Source: Oscillospiraceae bacterium (GTDB taxonomy: Bacteria; Bacillota; Clostridia; Oscillospirales; Ruminococcaceae). Taken from it: DNA of 64,000 nt. The notes beneath the pieces were generated by a model. That model was not told the origin of the DNA. It searched no databases and saw only the letters and a program-made list of their open reading frames with translations. Shown piece after piece: positions 48,648 to 56,579 of the stretch. Every line of letters begins with the position of its first letter. Within the stretch, counting starts at the first letter, position 1. Location of the stretch: assembly GCA_025757985.1 (NCBI GenBank), contig CP107210.1, positions 1 to 64,000 of the forward strand, read 5' to 3'. The translations under genes and the position numbers were made by a program.

Positions 48648-49040
48648 GTGGCCAATAAGAAAAAGAAAAAACACCCCGCACCCGCTGCGCAGCCCGCAGA
48701 AAAGTGTGTTCCGGCGGATTGCCCCGTGCAGCCGCCCCGCACCGCGAAGCTGATGGGTGCGCTCTGCTACCTGAATGTGCTGATCCTGATCCCTGCCTGC
48801 AGCCGGTGGCGGCACGATGATTTCGTGAAGTTTCATCTAAATCAGGGCCTTGTGCTGCTTGCGCTTGCCACCGTCTGCGCCTGTGTTGGGTTTCTGCCGC
48901 ACGGCAGCGAGATGGGCCTGACCCTGACGCTGCTGGTGGACGCGCTCTCTCTGGTAGGGCTGGTGCAGACCCTGCGCGGCCTCAAAGCCCCGCTGCCGGG
49001 CGTGCGCAATATCACGAAGGGATTCCATCCGTTTGACTGA
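48648..49040 (+). CDS. Small membrane protein, DUF4870-like
   Basis: A 130-residue protein starting at GTG 48648, supported by GGACGGAGG just upstream; an ATG at 48591 is in frame but lacks a site. The N-terminus is Lys-rich (VANKKKKKHPAPAAQ). TAKLMGALCYLNVLILIPACSRWRHDDFVKFHLNQGLVLLALATV resembles the DUF4870/Tic20-like small proteins with the FHxNQ motif. Three to four helices follow. The function is unknown. It precedes the DJ-1 family gene by 17 bp and is probably co-transcribed with it. Confidence 0.75.
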   Translation: MANKKKKKHPAPAAQPAEKCVPADCPVQPPRTAKLMGALCYLNVLILIPACSRWRHDDFVKFHLNQGLVLLALATVCACVGFLPHGSEMGLTLTLLVDALSLVGLVQTLRGLKAPLPGVRNITKGFHPFD

Positions 49041-49057
49041 ATAAGGAGATGTTTGCT

Positions 49058-49612
49058 ATGTCTAAAGCTGTTATCTTTTTTGCCCCCGGGCTGGAGGAAT
49101 GCGAGGGCCTGCTCTGCGTGGATATTCTGCGCCGCGCCGGTGTGGAGGTCACGATCGCCGCAGTGGGCGGGCAAAAGATTGTCACAAGCGCCCGCGGCAT
49201 CCATGTGGTGGCCGATGCGCTGGTTGAGGAACTGGACTATGCGGCCTTTGATGCCTGCATCCTGCCCGGCGGTATCCCCGGCGTGCCGAATCTCAAGGCC
49301 GATGCTACGGTCAAAAGGGTCTGTCAGGACTTTGCCGCGGGCGGCAAGCTGGTTGCGGCTATCTGTGCAGCGCCTACGGCATTGGCGGCCTTCGGTGTGC
49401 TGAGCGGTAAAAAGGCAACGGTCTACCCCGGCATGGACGCTGACCTGACCGCCGCCGGGGCCAGCTACACAGGTCTGCCTATCACGATTGACGGAAATAT
49501 TGTCACCGGTGAGGCACTGGGGGCAGCCATTCCCTTCGCGCTGGCGCTGGCCCGTATGCTGGCCGGTGCAGACGCCGCCAACAAGGTCAAGAGTGCCATC
49601 GTATACCAGTAA
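49058..49612 (+). CDS. DJ-1/PfpI family protein
   Basis: A 184-residue protein of the DJ-1/ThiJ/PfpI superfamily. FFAPGLEECEGLLCVDILRRAG provides the conserved Glu; the reactive Cys lies in KLVAAICAAPTALAAFGVL. PGGIPGVPNLKAD and ITIDGNIVTGEALGAAIPFALAL match the YajL/DJ-1 subgroup, whose members are proposed to protect against glyoxals or oxidation. The start at 49058 is chosen for AAGGAG 9 bp upstream. The convergent neighbour encodes methylglyoxal synthase. Confidence 0.9.
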   Translation: MSKAVIFFAPGLEECEGLLCVDILRRAGVEVTIAAVGGQKIVTSARGIHVVADALVEELDYAAFDACILPGGIPGVPNLKADATVKRVCQDFAAGGKLVAAICAAPTALAAFGVLSGKKATVYPGMDADLTAAGASYTGLPITIDGNIVTGEALGAAIPFALALARMLAGADAANKVKSAIVYQ

Positions 49613-49624
49613 GACGGACAATAA

Positions 49625-49662
49625 AAACAGCCCCGGCCGGCAGGTCGGGGCTGTTGGTTTTA
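49625..49662. terminator. Bidirectional terminator
   Basis: AACAGCCCCGGCC pairs with GGTCGGGGCTGTT (one G-U); TTTTATT follows on the plus strand and ATAAAAA precedes it for the minus strand. Confidence 0.88.
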
Positions 49663-49669
49663 TTATGGG

Positions 49670-50074
49670 TCATTTCCGTCCGCGCTGCAGCTCGATCCAA
49701 GCAAGGTCGCCGCGCTCAAGGCCGTGGATCAGTACCTCGGCTGTGGCAATGTTGGTGGCAACGGGGATCGTGTGCATGTCACACAGGCGCAGCAGCATCA
49801 CATCATTCGGCTCGCCGGGCTTGGCGCTGACCGGATCGCGGAAAAAGAGCAGCATGTCGATCTCACCGCAGCCGATCATTGCAGCAATCTGCTCGGCACC
49901 GCCGCGCCCGCCCGGATACAGGCAGCGCACCGGCAGCCCGGTGGCATCGTGGACGATCTTGCCGGTCACACCGGTGGCAACCAGTTCGTTCTCCGACAAA
50001 ATGCGCAGATAGGCTGTGCAGAACTGCGCCATCAACTCCTTGCGGGAATCGTGGGCAATTATTGCGATTCTCAT
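49670..50074 (-). CDS. mgsA: Methylglyoxal synthase
   Basis: A 134-residue cytosolic enzyme converting dihydroxyacetone phosphate to methylglyoxal, an overflow route for triose phosphates. MRIAIIAHDSRKELMAQF, TGLPVRCLYPGGRGGAEQIAAMI and EIDMLLFFRDP are typical; the catalytic Asp is in one of these acidic motifs. The start at 50074 is chosen because it gives the family's N-terminus and follows GGAGGGAGAG. Longer open sequence 5' is not supported. Confidence 0.95.
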   Translation of the reverse strand: MRIAIIAHDSRKELMAQFCTAYLRILSENELVATGVTGKIVHDATGLPVRCLYPGGRGGAEQIAAMIGCGEIDMLLFFRDPVSAKPGEPNDVMLLRLCDMHTIPVATNIATAEVLIHGLERGDLAWIELQRGRK

Positions 50075-50129
50075 AGCTGAACTCTCCCTCCGTACAGCCG
50101 TACTGCGACTGCACACAAACGTATACTAT

Positions 50130-50158
50130 ATAATAATACATGTGTACAAAAAATGCAA
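50130..50158 (-). promoter_or_regulatory. SigA-type promoter for mgsA
   Basis: On the minus strand TTGCAT (50153-50158), 17-bp spacer, TATTAT (50130-50135). Confidence 0.65.
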
Positions 50159-50264
50159 GTGCCGGACGGACAAAAATGCCCATAAAAACGGCGCTATGTC
50201 AAAAACCTTGGCAGAATGGCCAAACTCGGCTGTGAAATTTTGGTGAAACAGCGCGCGGCAGTTG

Positions 50265-50273
50265 TGCTATAAT
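50265..50273 (+). promoter_or_regulatory. Extended -10 promoter for the ricin-fold gene
   Basis: TGC precedes TATAAT (50268-50273); the -35 position holds only GAAACA. The CDS begins 53 bp downstream. Confidence 0.6.
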
Positions 50274-50325
50274 GGAAAAAACGGACAGACACTGTATGTG
50301 ATTCTGTCTAAAAGGAGGATCTACC

Positions 50326-50904
50326 ATGAGGAAATCAGCCCAGACCGTCATCCGCCCGGATGCCTACTATACGATTGCAGCAGCCAACGGCCGCGTGCTG
50401 GAAGTGGCCGATTTCAACACTGAGAACGGTGCCTCGGTCCGTCTGTGGAGCTATGAGGGCCAGCCTTGGCAGCAGTGGAGCTTTGAGGAATCGGCCGAGG
50501 GCGAGTACCGCATCAAAAACCGCTTTACCGGAAAGGTCATGGATCTGGCTATGTCCGGCGTCAGCAACGGCACTTGGGTACACCAGTGGAGCCGCACGGC
50601 CGGTGCCGGTCAGCGCTGGCAGATCGTTGACGCGGGCGGCGGCAAGGTCAAGCTGCGCAATGTGCTCGCGGATAAAGTCATCGACCTTGTAGGTATGCGC
50701 GTTGACAACGGCACGCAGGCCCAGATCTGGCAGGATGTATTCGGTGAGAACCAGCTTTGGAGGCTCGATCCTGTGCCCGAGCGGCTGCTGAATAAGGAAA
50801 CGCCTGCCCCCAAGCCCAAGGAGGAGCCGCGGCGCACGACCCGCACCCAGACCGAGAAGAAAACCTCCGGCAAGGCGGCCCGGCGGACGAGTAAGAACAA
50901 GTAA
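50326..50904 (+). CDS. Ricin B-type lectin (RICIN) domain protein, no signal peptide
   Basis: A 192-residue protein. The beta-trefoil spans about residues 10-150, with three units carrying the Q-x-W motif or close variants (WQQWSFEES, GQRWQIVD, NQLWRLDP) and YTIAAANGRVLEVAD, KNRFTGKVMDLAM, RNVLADKVIDLVG. There is no signal peptide or membrane helix, unusual for this fold. The last 45 residues are a Lys/Arg/Thr-rich tail (RRTTRTQTEKKTSGKAARRT) suited to binding nucleic acid or acidic polymers. GGAGGATCTACC precedes the ATG. The ligand is unknown. Confidence 0.82.
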   Translation: MRKSAQTVIRPDAYYTIAAANGRVLEVADFNTENGASVRLWSYEGQPWQQWSFEESAEGEYRIKNRFTGKVMDLAMSGVSNGTWVHQWSRTAGAGQRWQIVDAGGGKVKLRNVLADKVIDLVGMRVDNGTQAQIWQDVFGENQLWRLDPVPERLLNKETPAPKPKEEPRRTTRTQTEKKTSGKAARRTSKNK

Positions 50905-50906
50905 GA

Positions 50907-50937
50907 AAAGCCTTCCCCTGCGGGGGAAGCTTTTTTT
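50907..50937 (+). terminator. Terminator made of a minimal family B arm
   Basis: AAAGCCTTCCCCTGCGGGGG pairs on itself through GGAAGCTTTTTTT. It is the outer palindrome of family B alone, serving as a terminator. Confidence 0.88.
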
Positions 50938-50942
50938 GTGGG

Positions 50943-50971
50943 TTGCAGGCAGCGCAAAATGTTGTTATAAT
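50943..50971 (+). promoter_or_regulatory. SigA-type promoter for the DEAD-box gene
   Basis: TTGCAG (50943-50948), 17-bp spacer, TATAAT (50966-50971). Confidence 0.8.
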
Positions 50972-50998
50972 AGTAAAAAACCGAAAGGCAGTATGACC

Positions 50999-52186
50999 AT
51001 GCAGTTTACCGAACTTACCAATGTTTCGCCCGAGATCATCCGCGCTACGCAGGCGATGGGCTTTACCGATATGACCGAAATTCAGGAGAAGGCCATCCCG
51101 CTGATGCTGGGCGGGCATGATATGATCGCCAAGGCGCCCACAGGCACCGGCAAAACGGTGGCGTTCGGTATCCCCATCCTGTCCAAGGTGGACCCTGCCA
51201 GCCTCAAGCCGCAGGCAGTCGTCCTGAGCCCCACGCGTGAGCTGGCCCAGCAGATCGCGCAGGATCTGCAAAATCTGGCGCAGTTCCTGCCGGAGATCAA
51301 GATCGTCTGCGTCTACGGCGGCGCAGGCATGGATAAGCAGCAGCGCCAGCTCAAGCAGGGGTGCCAGATCGTTGTGGCTACGCCGGGCCGCCTGATGGAC
51401 CATTACCGGCACCATGCCATTGATGTGTCGCAGGTCCGGACCGTCGTGCTGGACGAGGCTGATGAGATGCTGAACATGGGCTTCTACAAGGATGTGAAGT
51501 ACATCATCGACCTGATGAAGCACCGCGAGAGCCTGTCGATGTTCTCGGCCACGATCAGCCGCGAGGTGCTGGACATCGGCTGGCTGTACCAGCACAATGC
51601 CGCCGAGGTCAGTGTCCGCCCCGTTGAGGATTCCAGCCCGAAGATCGCCCAGTATAAGCTGCTGACCACCGGCCGTGACAAGCTGGCGGATGCCGCGCAG
51701 ATCATCATCTCCGAGGGCTACAAGCGGGTCATGATCTTCTGCAACACCAAGTATAACACCGGTATGCTGGCCAACCAGCTGGCGCGCCTGAACTTTAATG
51801 TGGACTGCCTGCACGGCGACCTGTCGCAGGCGGAGCGCAACCGGATCATGACCCGGTTCAAGGCCGGTGAGATCGATGTGCTGGTGGCCACCGATGTTGC
51901 AGCCCGCGGCATTGATGTCTCCGATGTGGACGCGGTCATCAACTACGATGTGCCCGAGGAAAACGAGCATTACACCCACCGCATCGGCCGCACCGGCCGC
52001 GCCCGCAAGCAGGGCGCAAGCTACCTGTTCTATACGAAGGAGGAGCAGAAGCGGGTCGAGCAGCTGCTGCGCCTGACCCGCAACACCGATGACTGCAAGA
52101 GCGTAAAGTTTGACTTCAACCACGAGCATCTGAAGGTGGAGGAAAAAGCAGCGGAGGATAAGTTCCAGATCAAGGCGTATTTTTGA
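50999..52186 (+). CDS. DEAD-box ATP-dependent RNA helicase
   Basis: A 395-residue helicase core. Motifs in order: Q motif (GFTDMTEIQEKAIP), I APTGTGKT, Ia PTRELAQQ, Ib TPGRL, II DEAD, III SAT, IV VMIFCNT, V ATDVAARGIDV, VI HRIGRTGRARKQG. A short basic C-terminal extension follows, without an RNA-binding domain of the CshA or DbpA type. Such enzymes remodel mRNA or ribosome precursors. AAAGG lies 10 bp before the ATG at 50999 and 4 bp before one at 50993; the former spacing is more usual. Confidence 0.94.
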   Translation: MQFTELTNVSPEIIRATQAMGFTDMTEIQEKAIPLMLGGHDMIAKAPTGTGKTVAFGIPILSKVDPASLKPQAVVLSPTRELAQQIAQDLQNLAQFLPEIKIVCVYGGAGMDKQQRQLKQGCQIVVATPGRLMDHYRHHAIDVSQVRTVVLDEADEMLNMGFYKDVKYIIDLMKHRESLSMFSATISREVLDIGWLYQHNAAEVSVRPVEDSSPKIAQYKLLTTGRDKLADAAQIIISEGYKRVMIFCNTKYNTGMLANQLARLNFNVDCLHGDLSQAERNRIMTRFKAGEIDVLVATDVAARGIDVSDVDAVINYDVPEENEHYTHRIGRTGRARKQGASYLFYTKEEQKRVEQLLRLTRNTDDCKSVKFDFNHEHLKVEEKAAEDKFQIKAYF

Positions 52187-52195
52187 GAAAGAAAA

Positions 52196-52312
52196 GCCGT
52201 AGGGGCCGGGCATGCCGGGCCCGCAACGTGAGAAGGATAGCCCCTTTATCTTTGGCACTGTAGAGAGGGGCCTTGCCCTTCCGCGGGACATCGAGGACGC
52301 CGCCCCCCACAA
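52196..52312. repeat. Family A palindrome and associated block
   Basis: GGGGCCGGGCATGCCGGGCCC (52203-52222) and, later, GGGACATCGAGGACGCCGCC-CCCCAC, the block also seen at 17990 and 7030. Confidence 0.8.
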
Positions 52313-52355
52313 CAAAAAAACACCTGCCTATTCCACACAGGCAGGTGCTTTTTTA
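52311..52355. terminator. Bidirectional terminator
   Basis: CACCTGCCT and AGGCAGGTG form a 9-bp stem with TTTTTTA downstream and CAACAAAAAAA upstream, between the convergent helicase and mtnN genes. Confidence 0.9.
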
Positions 52356-52362
52356 TAAGAAT

Positions 52363-53046
52363 TTACAGACTCTCGATCATCCGTGCAACGATCTCGGTCG
52401 CGGTCTTGATGTACTCCGCAATGCTGAACTGCTTGACGACCAGAACCTCATAGCCGCTCTCGTCCGCGTTGTCGCTCATGGCGCGCAGGATGACGCAGGG
52501 GACATCGTTGCGTCCGGCAATCTGGCTGACCGCAGCGCCCTCCATCTCGACACAGTCGGGATGGCACTTTTCCTCGATGGCTCTTTTCGTCTCGGCATCG
52601 CCCACAAAGGTGTCGCCGGTGGCGATCTTGCCCGCAATGGCCTTCACACCGCAGGCCGCACAGGCGTCCAGTGCAGTCTGCACAAGAGCGGGGTCCCCGT
52701 GGTATTCGGTCTGGAACGGTGCGCTTTGGGCAATCATGCTCAGTTCAGCATCGTGGTAAACGACCGTCTCGCCGATGCAGACATCGCCGATGCCGATCTT
52801 GCTGGTCATGTTGCCGGCAATGCCACTGAAAATCAGCCTGTCAATGCCGTATTTTGTGCAAAGCACCTGCACGGTGGAGGCGGCGTTGGCCTTGCCCATG
52901 CCCGCACAGCAGACAACGACCTGCTTGTCGTGCAGGGTGCCGCAGTGGTATTCCACCCCGGCGTATTGCTCCTTGGTTACACTTTCCAGCCGGGCACACA
53001 GCTGATCCACTTCATCGGGCATAGCGCCCATAATGCCAATAATCAT
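52363..53046 (-). CDS. mtnN: 5'-methylthioadenosine/S-adenosylhomocysteine nucleosidase
   Basis: A 227-residue enzyme that cleaves adenine from MTA and SAH in the methyl cycle and AI-2 pathway. MIIGIMGAMPDEVDQL at the start, FSGIAGNMTSKIGIGDVCIGE, VEMEGAAVSQIA and ILRAMSDNADES (catalytic Asp) are diagnostic. The start at 53046 follows AGGAGAATGCAAG; longer open sequence is not supported. It lies 36 bp after ychF with no terminator between, so both belong to one transcript. Confidence 0.95.
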   Translation of the reverse strand: MIIGIMGAMPDEVDQLCARLESVTKEQYAGVEYHCGTLHDKQVVVCCAGMGKANAASTVQVLCTKYGIDRLIFSGIAGNMTSKIGIGDVCIGETVVYHDAELSMIAQSAPFQTEYHGDPALVQTALDACAACGVKAIAGKIATGDTFVGDAETKRAIEEKCHPDCVEMEGAAVSQIAGRNDVPCVILRAMSDNADESGYEVLVVKQFSIAEYIKTATEIVARMIESL

Positions 53047-53082
53047 CTTGCATTCTCCTAAAAAACAGCGCTGTTCAGTCAA

Positions 53083-54213
53083 TTATACATTAAAGAGGAA
53101 CTCAATGACATCGCCGTCGTTCACAACATATTCCTTGCCCTCGGTGCGCTGCAGGCCCTTGGACTTGACGGCGGCATAGTTGAAATCGGCGTCCTCAAGG
53201 TCTTTGTAGGCAATGACCTGTGCGCGGATGAAGCCGCGTTCAAAATCGCTGTGGATCTTGCCGGCGGCCTGCGGGGCCTTGGTGCCGCGCTTGATGGTCC
53301 ATGCACGGCACTCTTTTTTGCCGTCAGTCAAAAAGCTGATAAGACCCAGCAGCTCATAGCTTGCCTTGATGAGCTTGTCCAGACCGGTGGATTCAATGCC
53401 CATTTCCTGCAGGAACGCGATTTTTTCCTCCTGCGTGGAACCGGCAATGTCCTCCTCGGTCTTGGCGCAGATGGGGATAGCCTGCGCGTTTTCCTCCTTG
53501 GCGCGGGCGGCCACCAGCGGGAAGTAGGGATTTTCGTCCAGCCCGCCGAGCAGATCGTCCTCGCCCACATTGCAGGCGTAGATCACAGGCTTGGCGGAGA
53601 GCAGGCCCAGCTCCTTGCGGACGGCCTTCTGTGCATCGTCACCCTCGTCAAAGTCGAAGGAACGCGCCGGCTTGCCGCCCTCGAGCCAGGAGGCCAGTTC
53701 CGCCAGCCAGCCGGCCTCCGCCGCGGCAGCCTTGTTGCCGGTTTTGGCGGCCTTCTGCTGGCGGCCAAGGCGGTTGCTGACGACCTCCAGATCGGCCAGA
53801 ATCAGCTCCAGATCAATGGCATCAATGTCGCGGATGGGGTCAACGCTCTCGGGCTTGTTGACGTCCTCCACAACATGGATGATGTTGTCATCGTCAAAGC
53901 AGCGCACCACATGGACGATGGCATCGCACTCGCGGATATGCCCCAGAAACTTGTTGCCGAGGCCCGCGCCCTGACTGGCGCCCTTGACAAGGCCTGCAAT
54001 ATCGACAAATTCAACAATGGCAGGGGTTTTCTTGTCGGTCTGCCAAATCTCGGCCAGCTTGTCCAGCCGTGCATCAGGCACCGGCACAATGCCGGAGTTC
54101 GGCTCAATGGTGCAGAAGGGGTAGTTGGCTGCCTGCGCATTCTGTGTGCTGGTCAGCGCATTGAACAAAGTCGATTTGCCCACATTGGGCAGACCCACGA
54201 TACCTAATTTCAT
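53083..54213 (-). CDS. ychF: Redox-regulated ATPase YchF (Obg family)
   Basis: A 376-residue P-loop protein of the Obg family that prefers ATP over GTP. G1 is GLPNVGKSTLFNAL, G3 DIAGLVKGASQGAGLGN, and the G4 position reads NVGE instead of NKxD, the hallmark of YchF. The C-terminal TGS-like domain has RAWTIKRGTKAPQAAGKIHSDFERGFIRAQVI. It associates with ribosomes and oxidative-stress responses in other bacteria. It is the first gene of the ychF-mtnN unit. Confidence 0.96.
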   Translation of the reverse strand: MKLGIVGLPNVGKSTLFNALTSTQNAQAANYPFCTIEPNSGIVPVPDARLDKLAEIWQTDKKTPAIVEFVDIAGLVKGASQGAGLGNKFLGHIRECDAIVHVVRCFDDDNIIHVVEDVNKPESVDPIRDIDAIDLELILADLEVVSNRLGRQQKAAKTGNKAAAAEAGWLAELASWLEGGKPARSFDFDEGDDAQKAVRKELGLLSAKPVIYACNVGEDDLLGGLDENPYFPLVAARAKEENAQAIPICAKTEEDIAGSTQEEKIAFLQEMGIESTGLDKLIKASYELLGLISFLTDGKKECRAWTIKRGTKAPQAAGKIHSDFERGFIRAQVIAYKDLEDADFNYAAVKSKGLQRTEGKEYVVNDGDVIEFLFNV

Positions 54214-54256
54214 AGCGTTTTGTATCTCCCGTCATTGGATTTTGACATATAGACAA

Positions 54257-54285
54257 AGTATATCACACATCGTGCATCTTTTCAA
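54257..54285 (-). promoter_or_regulatory. SigA-type promoter for ychF-mtnN
   Basis: On the minus strand TTGAAA (54280-54285), 17-bp spacer, TATACT (54257-54262). Confidence 0.7.
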
Positions 54286-54397
54286 GGCTGCCGATGGCTG
54301 GCGGGCATTAAAAAAGCCCCTTTCAACTGCCATACAGCAGCCAAAAGGAGCTTAAATCGTACTATAACATCTATCGTAGTTGAACTACGATTTTTCT

Positions 54398-54698
54398 CAA
54401 CAATTGTCGTAGCAAAACTGAGTTTTGCGCGGCGCTGCGGTTAAGCGGCGCGGCCAACTGTTGATTGGATGCTCATTTTAGTGCGATACTTCGCAGAAAT
54501 CTTTCGATTACAGCTCAGCGAAGTACTTAATGGTGCGGACCATCTGAGAGGTGTAGGAGTTCTCGTTGTCGTACCAAGAAACGACCTGAACCTGATAGGT
54601 GCCCCGTCAATTATTATCGCTGTATAGCTGTTTTTTCGTTCTTTTGGTGGCTGTATGCTTTCTTTTTTCGTAGCGAAATTTCACAACAATTGTCGTAG
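54398..54698. repeat. 15-bp direct repeats flanking the gap fragment
   Basis: CAACAATTGTCGTAG occurs at 54398-54412 and 54684-54698. The core CGTAG also occurs at 54375, 54669 and 54739, and a CGTAGTTGAACTACG palindrome lies at 54375-54389. They surround the duplicated gap fragment in an AT-rich stretch. No gene is supported from 54214 to 54505 or from 54602 to 54854. Confidence 0.6.
54506..54601 (-). pseudogene. Exact 96-bp copy of the gap 3' end
   Basis: Positions 54506-54601 are identical to 56787-56882, in the same orientation. The copy encodes the last 31 residues of GAPDH (ending SQMVRTIKYFAEL) and its stop. Beyond 54601 the sequence switches to unrelated AT-rich DNA. It looks like one end of an insertion duplicating its target. 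Confidence 0.95.
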
Positions 54699-54854
54699 TT
54701 GGGAAACTTCTTTATTTCTTTATTTAGGTGTTGACCTTCGTAGCAGGATTCTTGCTTTTTCTACCCTCTTTCTATTGCTTTATTGCGGCTTTCCAGCCTG
54801 TTTTATATACTCCCTCTAACGCCGCTGCGCGGCGCTGAGAGGGGCTGTAACGGT

Positions 54855-55043
54855 TTATGCGGTGGTATGCTGACGAATCAGTTTATCAAGCGTAGGGCGC
54901 GAAATTTCAAGCGTTTTTGCAAGCTGTGCCTTGTTCAACTCGCGGTTCAAATAGCGCTGATACTGTGCGGCAAAATCGTCCGCTTTGACCTCTTTGCGGC
55001 CTTTGAACTTGCCTTGTGCTTTTGCAATAGCGATACCCTCGCG
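54855..55043 (-). pseudogene. Serine resolvase, C-terminal remnant
   Basis: The minus strand encodes QREGIAIAKAQGKFKGRKEVKADDF and ends LEISRPTLDKLIRQHTTA. This is the linker and HTH DNA-binding end of a Tn3-type resolvase/invertase. The catalytic N-terminal domain is missing; the frame breaks off at about 55043-55050 where DtxR-like sequence begins. It cannot encode an active recombinase. Confidence 0.85.
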
Positions 55044-55160
55044 CTGGGCGTTGACCCGGAGACGGCCTCCAAGGACGCCTGCAAGGTCGAGCACGACCTG
55101 AGCGAGGAGACCTACAGCAAGATGATCGCCTTTGCGGAAAAGGCGGAAAAAGAGCTGTAA
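55044..55160 (+). pseudogene. DtxR/MntR-type metalloregulator, C-terminal remnant
   Basis: The plus strand encodes LGVDPETASKDACKVEHDLSEETYSKM and ends EKAEKEL before TAA. It matches the dimerisation/metal-binding segment of DtxR-family repressors (xACxxEHxxSxET). The DNA-binding N-terminus is missing, replaced by the resolvase remnant on the opposite strand. An open frame running from 54783 into it is a chance fusion. Confidence 0.7.
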
Positions 55161-55232
55161 TTTGCCGATTACGAAAAGGAACGCCCCGAAGGCATGACGC
55201 TTTCGGGGTGTTTGTAATTTTGGGAAATACAT

Positions 55233-55320
55233 CGTAGGGGCGGGTTCCATATCCGCCCATGGGGCTTTACGGTTGCCGTAACGTTGGCCGGCGGAGCGGG
55301 GGGCACCCCGCCCTACACCA
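55233..55320. repeat. Family A palindromes
   Basis: GTAGGGGCGGGTTCCATATCC-GCCC (55234-55258) and GGGGGGCACCCCGCCCTAC (near 55299-55317). Confidence 0.8.
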
Positions 55321-55352
55321 ACGATACCGTTGGCAATGTCCACTTATATGCC

Positions 55353-55383
55353 AAAAGGGGCGAACCTTGGGTTCGCCCCTTTA
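55353..55383 (-). terminator. Terminator of the minus-strand membrane protein gene
   Basis: AAAGGGGCGAACC and GGTTCGCCCCTTT form a 13-bp stem; the minus strand continues TTTTGG. Confidence 0.85.
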
Positions 55384-55397
55384 CGCATCTTACAAAA

Positions 55398-56579
55398 TCA
55401 ATACAGCGGCTTGCTCTCCGGCTCCTGCGCGGGCTCGGTCGGCTCGGCTGCGGGGGCAGCGGCGGGCTGACGGCGCGCGGCGGCGACCTCCTGATGGAAG
55501 GTCACGGGGTTCGCGTGGTAGCGCTTCTCAATCTCAGCGTCGTAGCCGATCATCGCATCGGGATAGGTGCTCTGCATCTGGCGCAGAATCTCCTGCGCTT
55601 CGTCCTCATTGCGGACGTAGATATCGTGGCAGGCACGTTTCTCCTTCGCGCCGAAAACGCGCACCATCAGCTCTTTTCTCACGGTCAGGATGCCGTAAGC
55701 TTTGTGGCGCACTGTGTACTGGTAGGCCCAGACCACGTCGTCACCGGCCAGCACCCAGGAATTGCCGCCCTTGTCGTACATCAGCCAGCTGCGGTTCATG
55801 CGGACCTTGCCATCCTGCATCGTGTCCTCGTAGAAGCGGTCGAGGGCCTGCTCGGTGGCCTGCGGGTCGTCCGAAGCCTTGATGTAGTTGCGAATCTGCT
55901 TCTGGAAGCCACCCGTCAGGGAGCGGACGACAAACCAAATCAGCAGTGCCAGCACCAGCAGCATCACAATGCCCATGAAGCCCAGCACAAAGGTATCGCT
56001 GCCGTCGATCTCGTCATCGGTCAGCACCAGCGGCAGGAAGGTGCAGCCGTCCTCCAGACCGATGTCGTCATAGCTGAAACCGGCGTCGATGAAGTAGTCC
56101 TCCCACAACTGCTTGGTCTCATCGTCCATCCGCTTCAGGGTGCCGCGCACGGTCACGTAAGAGCCGTCCCACTCGTAGCTGCCATCCTCGTCGTCCAGCA
56201 TGCGCGCGGTGTCGTCGACGACCGCCTCGGCGTCGTCGATTTTGGACGCGGGCACTTCCAGACCGATGTAAATGGTTGCATCCGGCGTGTTGATGGGCAT
56301 AATGTACTCACGCGCGGAGACCTCATCGCGCTTGCCGCTCTCGCTGCGGACGGTTTCGGCGTAGTAGTCGATCAGGGTATCGACGTCCATCGTGATATAT
56401 TGTCCCTGCAGGGAGAGGATGTCCTCGTGGTCGTCCAGCGGCTCAAAGTAGGCGGGGCCGGCCAGCATCTTGACGATGCCGGGGCCAAACACCACGCCGA
56501 GGGCGGCCGTGACGATGCCCAGCACGATGATGCACCACAAATTGCCGAGCAGGGTTTTCTTTTTCAAGGATTCCAGCAT
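55398..56579 (-). CDS. Two-helix membrane protein of unknown function
   Basis: A 393-residue protein. The start at 56579 (MLESLKKKTLLGN) follows GGAGGAAACAAA; the open sequence further 5' is not supported. Membrane helices lie at about 14-34 (LWCIIVLGIVTAALGVVFGPG) and 205-228 (FVLGFMGIVMLLVLALLIWFVV), enclosing an acidic extracellular domain. The cytosolic part (about 230-390) has SWLMYDKGGNSWVLAGDDVVWAYQYTVRHKAYGILTVRKEL and a Pro/Ala-rich tail. I do not assign a family. It lies between the gap fragment and gap, inside the possible integrated segment. Confidence 0.72.
   Translation of the reverse strand: MLESLKKKTLLGNLWCIIVLGIVTAALGVVFGPGIVKMLAGPAYFEPLDDHEDILSLQGQYITMDVDTLIDYYAETVRSESGKRDEVSAREYIMPINTPDATIYIGLEVPASKIDDAEAVVDDTARMLDDEDGSYEWDGSYVTVRGTLKRMDDETKQLWEDYFIDAGFSYDDIGLEDGCTFLPLVLTDDEIDGSDTFVLGFMGIVMLLVLALLIWFVVRSLTGGFQKQIRNYIKASDDPQATEQALDRFYEDTMQDGKVRMNRSWLMYDKGGNSWVLAGDDVVWAYQYTVRHKAYGILTVRKELMVRVFGAKEKRACHDIYVRNEDEAQEILRQMQSTYPDAMIGYDAEIEKRYHANPVTFHQEVAAARRQPAAAPAAEPTEPAQEPESKPLY

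Noticed and set aside
54783..55160. A 125-codon open frame that could be called a small protein
   Set aside because: Its first part is the antisense of the resolvase remnant and only the last 38 or so codons resemble a DtxR C-terminus; it is a chance fusion.
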